64,000 nt of DNA. It comes from Galeopsis tetrahit. Taxonomy: Eukaryota > Streptophyta > Magnoliopsida > Lamiales > Lamiaceae. The stretch spans positions 39,245,198 to 39,309,197 of the forward strand of contig OY776119.1 in assembly GCA_963675135.1 (NCBI GenBank). Reading direction: 5' to 3'. A program made the position numbers and the translations under genes. Below the pieces are notes generated by a model that worked only from the letters and a program-made list of their open reading frames with translations, ran no database searches and was not told the origin of the DNA. Positions 57,918 through 64,000 of this stretch are shown here, piece by piece (within the stretch, counting starts at the first letter, position 1; each line of letters opens with the position of its first letter).

Positions 57918-58295
57918 TTTTTGCCTCGCTTTGACGTTTTTCATTATCAATTTTTTTCCCCCCTCTTTTTCTTTTGACCTTCGAAAGGAGAATTATATTT
58001 TTCTTTTGCCCGACTCCCCTCTCGCACCTCACAAAAAGTTGGAGACGAGCGCGGGCCCACCAGGCAGTCGCGCCAGGACGGTTACGGTCGAAATCGATGT
58101 GCGTCATCGCGCGGGGTGCTAGAAATTCGTCCATAGAGGGAAATCCACGATGACCGAGGGGAAGGTCTCGAAAAGAGCCTCGCGTTGATATGCGGAGGCA
58201 CGCGTAACTCAAAACGGGCCGAAAGTTAGACCCGTTTGAATTTTGAGTGCGCGCCCTAGGTTGTGCATAAGTAAATTTATGAGCACAATCATGTC

Positions 58296-58414
58296 GGGTG
58301 CGATCATACCAGCACTAATGCACCGGATCCCATCAGAACTCCGAAGTTAAGTGTGCTTGGGCGAGAGTAGTACTAGGATGGGTGACCCCCTGGGAAGTCC
58401 TCGTGTTGCACCCC
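58296..58414 (+). rRNA. 5S rRNA, copy 59
   Basis: C57T (58352). Confidence 0.96.
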
Positions 58415-58794
58415 TTTTTGCCTCGCTTTGACGTTTTTCATTATCAATTTTTTTTTCCCCCCTCTTTTTCTTTTGACCTTCGAAAGGAGAATTATATTTT
58501 TCTTTTGCCCGACTCCCCTCTCGCACCTCACAAAAGGTTGGAGACGAGCGCGGGCCCACCAGGCAGTCGCGCCAGGACGGTTACGGTCGAAATCGATGTG
58601 CGTCATCGCGCGGGGTGCTAGAAATTCGTCCACAGAGGGAAATCCACGATGACCGAGGGGAAGGTCTCGAAAAGAGCCTCGCGTTGATATGCGGAGGCAC
58701 GCGTAACTCAAAACGGGCCGAAAGTTAGACCCGTTTGAATTTTGAGTGTGCGCCCTAGGTTGTGCATAAGTAAATTTATGAGCACAATCATGTC

Positions 58795-58913
58795 GGGTGC
58801 GATCATACCAGCACTAATGCACCGGATCCCATCAGAACTCCGAAGTTAAGCGTGCTTGGGCGAGAGTAGTACTAGGATGGGTGACCCCCTGGGAAGTCCT
58901 CGTGTTGCACCCC
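58795..58913 (+). rRNA. 5S rRNA, copy 60
   Basis: Consensus gene. Confidence 0.97.
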
Positions 58914-59292
58914 TTTTTGCCTCGCTTTGACGTTTTTCATTATCAATTTTTTTTTCCCCCTCTTTTTCTTTTGACCTTCGAAAGGAGAATTATATTTTTC
59001 TTTTGCCCGACTCCCCTCTCGCACCTCACAAAAGGTTGGAGACGAGCGCGGGCCCACCAGGCAGTCGCGCCAGGACGGTTACGGTCGAAATCGATGTGCG
59101 TCATCGCGCGGGGTGCTAGAAATTCGTCCACAGAGGGAAATCCACGATGACCGAGGGGAAGGTCTCGAAAAGAGCCTCGCGTTGATATGCGGAGGCACGC
59201 GTAACTCAAAACGGGCCGAAAGTTAGACCCGTTTGAATTTTGAGTGCGCGCCCTAGGTTGTGCATAAGTAAATTTATGAGCACAATCATGTC

Positions 59293-59411
59293 GGGTGCGA
59301 TCATACCAGCACTAATGCACCGGATCCCATCAGAACTCCGAAGTTAAGCGTGCTCGGGCGAGAGTAGTACTAGGATGGGTGACCCCCTGGGAAGTCCTCG
59401 TGTTGCACCCC
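59293..59411 (+). rRNA. 5S rRNA, copy 61
   Basis: T63C (59355); spacer gttatggtcg and ccatagaggg, identical to unit 69. Confidence 0.95.
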
Positions 59412-59791
59412 TTTTTGCCTCGCTTTGACGTTTTTCATTATCAATTTTTTTTTCCCCCCTCTTTTTCTTTTGACCTTCGAAAGGAGAATTATATTTTTCT
59501 TTTGCCCGACTCCCCTCTCGCACCTCACAAAAAGTTGGAGACGAGCGCGGGCCCACCAGGCAGTCGCGCCAGGACGGTTATGGTCGAAATCGATGTGCGT
59601 CATCGCGCGGGGTGCTAGAAATTCGTCCATAGAGGGAAATCCACGATGACCGAGGGGAAGGTCTCGAAAAGAGCCTCGCGTTGATATGCGGAGGCACGCG
59701 TAACTCAAAACGGGCCGAAAGTTAGACCCGTTTGAATTTTGAGTGCGCGCCCTAGGTTGTGCATAAGTAAATTTATGAGCACAATCATGTC

Positions 59792-59910
59792 GGGTGCGAT
59801 CATACCAGCACTAATGCACCGGATCCCATCAGAACTCCGAAGTTAAGTGTGCTTGGGCGAGAGTAGTACTAGGATGGGTGACCCCCTGGGAAGTCCTCGT
59901 GTTGCACCTC
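59792..59910 (+). rRNA. 5S rRNA, copy 62
   Basis: C57T (59848) and C118T (59909), the latter in helix I. Confidence 0.95.
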
Positions 59911-60290
59911 TTTTTGCCTCGCTTTGACGTTTTTCATTATCAATTTTTTTTTCCCCCCTCTTTTTCTTTTGACCTTCGAAAGGAGAATTATATTTTTCTT
60001 TTGCCCGACTCCCCTCTCGCACCTCACAAAAAGTTGGAGACGAGCGCGGGCCCACCAGGCAGTCGCGCCAGGACGGTTACGGTCGAAATCGATGTGCGTC
60101 ATCGCGCGGGGTGCTAGAAATTCGTCCACAGAGGGAAATCCACGATGACCGAGGGGAAGGTCTCGAAAAGAGCCTCGCGTTGATATGCGGAGGCACGCGT
60201 AACTCAAAACGGGCCGAAAGTTAGACCCGTTTGAATTTTGAGTGCGCGCCCTAGGTTGTGCATAAGTAAATTTATGAGCACAATCATGTC

Positions 60291-60409
60291 GGGTGCGATC
60301 ATACCAGCACTAATGCACCGGATCCCATCAGAACTCCGAAGTTAAGCGTGCTTGGGCGAGAGTAGTACTAGGATGGGTGACCCCCTGGGAAGTCCTCGTG
60401 TTGCACCCC
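60291..60409 (+). rRNA. 5S rRNA, copy 63
   Basis: Consensus gene. Confidence 0.97.
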
Positions 60410-60790
60410 TTTTTGCCTCGCTTTGACGTTTTTCATTATCAATTTTTTTTTTCCCCCCTCTTTTTCTTTTGACCTTCGAAAGGAGAATTATATTTTTCTT
60501 TTGCCCGACTCCCCTCTCGCACCTCACAAAAAGTTGGAGACGAGCGCGGGCCCACCAGGCAGTCGCGCCAGGACGGTTACGGTCGAAATCGATGTGCGTC
60601 ATCGCGCGGGGTGCTAGAAATTCGTCCACAGAGGGAAATCCACGATGACCGAGGGGAAGGTCTCGAAAAGAGCCTCGCGTTGATATGCGGAGGCACGCGT
60701 AACTCAAAACGGGCCGAAAGTTAGACCCGTTTGAATTTTGAGTGCGCGCCCTAGGTTGTGCATAAGTAAATTTATGAGCACAATCATGTC

Positions 60791-60909
60791 GGGTGCGATC
60801 ATACCAGCACTAATGCACCGGATCCCATCAGAACTCCGAAGTTAAGCGTGCTTGGGCGAGAGTAGTACTAGGATGGGTGACCCCCTGGGAAGTCTTCGTG
60901 TTGCACCCC
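60791..60909 (+). rRNA. 5S rRNA, copy 64
   Basis: C105T (60895). Confidence 0.96.
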
Positions 60910-61289
60910 TTTTTGCCTCGCTTTGACGTTTTTCATTATCAATTTTTTTTTCCCCCCTCTTTTTCTTTTGACCTTCGAAAGGAGAATTATATTTTTCTTT
61001 TGCCCGACTCCCCTCTCGCACCTCACAAAAGGTTGGAGACGAGCGCGGGCCCACCAGGCAGTCGCGCCAGGACGGTTACGGTCGAAATCGATGTGCGTCA
61101 TCGCGCGGGGTGCTAGAAATTCGTCCACAGAGGGAAATCCACGATGACCGAGGGGAAGGTCTCGAAAAGAGCCTCGCGTTGATATGCGGAGGCACGCGTA
61201 ACTCAAAACGGGCCGAAAGTTAGACCCGTTTGAATTTTGAGTGCGCGCCCTAGGTTGTGCATAAGTAAATTTATGAGCACAATCATGTC

Positions 61290-61408
61290 GGGTGCGATCA
61301 TACCAGCACTAATGCACCGGATCCCATCAGAACTCCGAAGTTAAGCGTGCTTGGGCGAGAGTAGTACTAGGATGGGTGACCCCCTGGGAAGTCCTCGTGT
61401 TGCACCCC
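61290..61408 (+). rRNA. 5S rRNA, copy 65
   Basis: Consensus gene; spacer changes at 61439 (c to t) and 61496 (c to a). Confidence 0.97.
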
Positions 61409-61788
61409 TTTTTGCCTCGCTTTGACGTTTTTCATTATTAATTTTTTTTTCCCCCCTCTTTTTCTTTTGACCTTCGAAAGGAGAATTATATTTTTATTTT
61501 GCCCGACTCCCCTCTCGCACCTCACAAAAAGTTGGAGACGAGCGCGGGCCCACCAGGCAGTCGCGCCAGGACGGTTACGGTCGAAATCGATGTGCGTCAT
61601 CGCGCGGGGTGCTAGAAATTCGTCCACAGAGGGAAATCCACGATGACCGAGGGGAAGGTCTCGAAAAGAGCCTCGCGTTGATATGCGGAGGCACGCGTAA
61701 CTCAAAACGGGCCGAAAGTTAGACCCGTTTGAATTTTGAGTGCGCGCCCTAGGTTGTGCATAAGTAAATTTATGAGCACAATCATGTC

Positions 61789-61907
61789 GGGTGCGATCAT
61801 ACCAGCACTAATGCACCGGATCCCATGAGAACTCCGAAGTTAAGCGTGCTTGGGCGAGAGTAGTACTAGGATGGGTGACCCCCTGGGAAGTCCTCGTGTT
61901 GCACCCC
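61789..61907 (+). rRNA. 5S rRNA, copy 66
   Basis: C39G (61827). Confidence 0.96.
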
Positions 61908-62287
61908 TTTTTGCCTCGCTTTGACGTTTTTCATTATCAATTTTTTTTTCCCCCCTCTTTTTCTTTTGACCTTCGAAAGGAGAATTATATTTTTCTTTTG
62001 CCCGACTCCCCTCTCGCACCTCACAAAAAGTTGGAGACGAGCGCGGGCCCACCAGGCAGTCGCGCCAGGACGGTTACGGTCGAAATCGATGTGCGTCATC
62101 GCGCGGGGTGCTAGAAATTCGTCCACAGAGGGAAATCCACGATGACCGAGGGGAAGGTCTCGAAAAGAGCCTCGCGTTGATATGCGGAGGCACGCGTAAC
62201 TCAAAACGGGCCGAAAGTTAGACCCGTTTGAATTTTGAGTGCGCGCCCTAGGTTGTGCATAAGTAAATTTATGAGCACAATCATGTC

Positions 62288-62406
62288 GGGTGCGATCATA
62301 CCAGCACTAATGCACCGGATCCCATCAGAACTCCGAAGTTAAGCGTGCTTGGGCGAGAGTAGTACTAGGATGGGTGACCCCCTGGGAAGTCCTCGTGTTG
62401 CACCCC
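62288..62406 (+). rRNA. 5S rRNA, copy 67
   Basis: Consensus gene; spacer ccatagaggg. Confidence 0.97.
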
Positions 62407-62785
62407 TTTTTGCCTCGCTTTGACGTTTTTCATTATCAATTTTTTTTCCCCCCTCTTTTTCTTTTGACCTTCGAAAGGAGAATTATATTTTTCTTTTGCC
62501 CGACTCCCCTCTCGCACCTCACAAAAAGTTGGAGACGAGCGCGGGCCCACCAGGCAGTCGCGCCAGGACGGTTACGGTCGAAATCGATGTGCGTCATCGC
62601 GCGGGGTGCTAGAAATTCGTCCATAGAGGGAAATCCACGATGACCGAGGGGAAGGTCTCGAAAAGAGCCTCGCGTTGATATGCGGAGGCACGCGTAACTC
62701 AAAACGGGCCGAAAGTTAGACCCGTTTGAATTTTGAGTGCGCGCCCTAGGTTGTGCATAAGTAAATTTATGAGCACAATCATGTC

Positions 62786-62904
62786 GGGTGCGATCATACC
62801 AGCACTAATGCACCGGATCCCATCAGAACTCCGAAGTTAAGTGTGCTTGGGCGAGAGTAGTACTAGGATGGGTGACCCCCTGGGAAGTCCTCGTGTTGCA
62901 CCTC
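62786..62904 (+). rRNA. 5S rRNA, copy 68
   Basis: C57T (62842) and C118T (62903). Confidence 0.95.
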
Positions 62905-63285
62905 TTTTTGCCTCGCTTTGACGTTTTTCATTATCAATTTTTTTTTTCCCCCCTCTTTTTCTTTTGACCTTCGAAAGGAGAATTATATTTTTCTTTTGCC
63001 CGACTCCCCTCTCGCACCTCACAAAAAGTTGGAGACGAGCGCGGGCCCACCAGGCAGTCGCGCCAGGACGGTTACGGTCGAAATCGATGTGCGTCATCGC
63101 GCGGGGTGCTAGAAATTCGTCCACAGAGGGAAATCCACGATGACCGAGGGGAAGGTCTCGAAAAGAGCCTCGCGTTGATATGCGGAGGCACGCGTAACTC
63201 AAAACGGGCCGAAAGTTAGACCCGTTTGAATTTTGAGTGCGCGCCCTAGGTTGTGCATAAGTAAATTTATGAGCACAATCATGTC

Positions 63286-63404
63286 GGGTGCGATCATACC
63301 AGCACTAATGCACCGGATCCCATCAGAACTCCGAAGTTAAGCGTGCTCGGGCGAGAGTAGTACTAGGATGGGTGACCCCCTGGGAAGTCCTCGTGTTGCA
63401 CCCC
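63286..63404 (+). rRNA. 5S rRNA, copy 69
   Basis: T63C (63348). Confidence 0.95.
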
Positions 63405-63784
63405 TTTTTGCCTCGCTTTGACGTTTTTCATTATCAATTTTTTTTTCCCCCCTCTTTTTCTTTTGACCTTCGAAAGGAGAATTATATTTTTCTTTTGCCC
63501 GACTCCCCTCTCGCACCTCACAAAAAGTTGGAGACGAGCGCGGGCCCACCAGGCAGTCGCGCCAGGACGGTTATGGTCGAAATCGATGTGCGTCATCGCG
63601 CGGGGTGCTAGAAATTCGTCCATAGAGGGAAATCCACGATGACCGAGGGGAAGGTCTCGAAAAGAGCCTCGCGTTGATATGCGGAGGCACGCGTAACTCA
63701 AAACGGGCCGAAAGTTAGACCCGTTTGAATTTTGAGTGCGCGCCCTAGGTTGTGCATAAGTAAATTTATGAGCACAATCATGTC

Positions 63785-63903
63785 GGGTGCGATCATACCA
63801 GCACTAATGCACCGGATCCCATCAGAACTCCGAAGTTAAGTGTGCTTGGGCGAGAGTAGTACTAGGATGGGTGACCCCCTGGGAAGTCCTCGTGTTGCAC
63901 CTC
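63785..63903 (+). rRNA. 5S rRNA, copy 70
   Basis: C57T (63841) and C118T (63902). Last complete gene; its spacer runs off the window. Confidence 0.95.
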
Positions 63904-64000
63904 TTTTTGCCTCGCTTTGACGTTTTTCATTATCAATTTTTTTTTCCCCCCTCTTTTTCTTTTGACCTTCGAAAGGAGAATTATATTTTTCTTTTGCCCG

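Larger units (their letters stand above)
29140..64000 (+). repeat. 5S rDNA tandem array (70 complete genes; continues beyond the window)
   Basis: Head-to-tail units of a 119-bp 5S gene and a spacer of about 380 bp. Start-to-start distances are 496-505 bp, mostly 499 or 500. All 70 genes lie on the plus strand with no interruption by other DNA. The array opens with a partial unit lacking its 5S gene and upstream half-spacer (29140-29335). Length changes come mainly from a T-run (6-11) and C-run (5-6) about 25-45 bp after each gene, and from a 5-bp duplication in copies 13 and 29. The spacer is GC- and CpG-rich in its second half. Long open frames on both strands of each unit are not genes. Confidence 0.98.

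Noticed and set aside
29387..64000. Recurrent open frames of 60-135 codons on both strands in every 5S unit
   Set aside because: They span the structural 5S gene and spacer, repeat only because the unit repeats, change frame with T-run length and resemble no protein.

Overview
This is nuclear plant DNA, most likely from a eudicot. The evidence is a long head-to-tail 5S rRNA gene array with the plant 5S sequence, nested LTR retrotransposons, CACTA, Mutator-like and Stowaway-like DNA transposons, and captured pieces of plant genes with intron borders. I found no intact single-copy host protein gene. Almost every open frame in the array is a by-product of the repeat.

Layout: (1) 1-640 is AT-rich repeat debris ending in a 30-bp tandem repeat. 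(2) 638-6783 is a decayed Ty3/gypsy chromovirus with 217-bp LTRs, interrupted in gag by an unrelated solo-LTR-like insert (about 1405-2707). (3) 6918-10634 is a CACTA transposon carrying fragments of at least three host genes (phosphoinositide phospholipase C, a filament-like plant protein, cytosolic GAPDH), probably a fourth (ribosomal protein L23A) and one unidentified exon, all in one orientation and partly with introns. (4) 10635-12952 and 14331-15690 are repeat-rich DNA with a few unidentified minus-strand exon-like pieces. (5) 12953-14320 is a Mutator-like element with long inverted repeats and a perfect 10-bp target duplication, carrying a CYP77A-like cytochrome P450 fragment (a Pack-MULE). 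(6) About 16522-20383 is the 3' part of a sirevirus-type Ty1/copia element: a broken envelope-like/coiled-coil ORF, polypurine tract and 1.78-kb 3' LTR. It abuts, at base 20384, an antisense Ty1/copia gag fragment with primer-binding site and 5' LTR (20384-about 22192). (7) 22436-about 27790 is a second, AT-rich CACTA-like region with Stowaway MITEs and a Helitron-like end inside. (8) 27790-29139 holds a compositionally distinct island and degenerate repeats. (9) 29140-64000 is the 5S rDNA array: 70 complete gene copies, all on the plus strand, in units of 496-505 bp (mostly 499-500), running off the right edge.

The 5S genes are the only clearly functional part. Each has an upstream AT-rich element, GC at -13/-12, C at -1, an internal Pol III promoter and a T-run terminator. 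By my reading 41 of the 70 gene copies are identical; the others carry mostly single-base variants that recur at fixed unit offsets, recording segmental duplication and gene conversion. Copies 1-37 and 38-70 form two sub-domains. The upstream transposons are fossils; their interest lies in the multi-gene captures and the nesting order.
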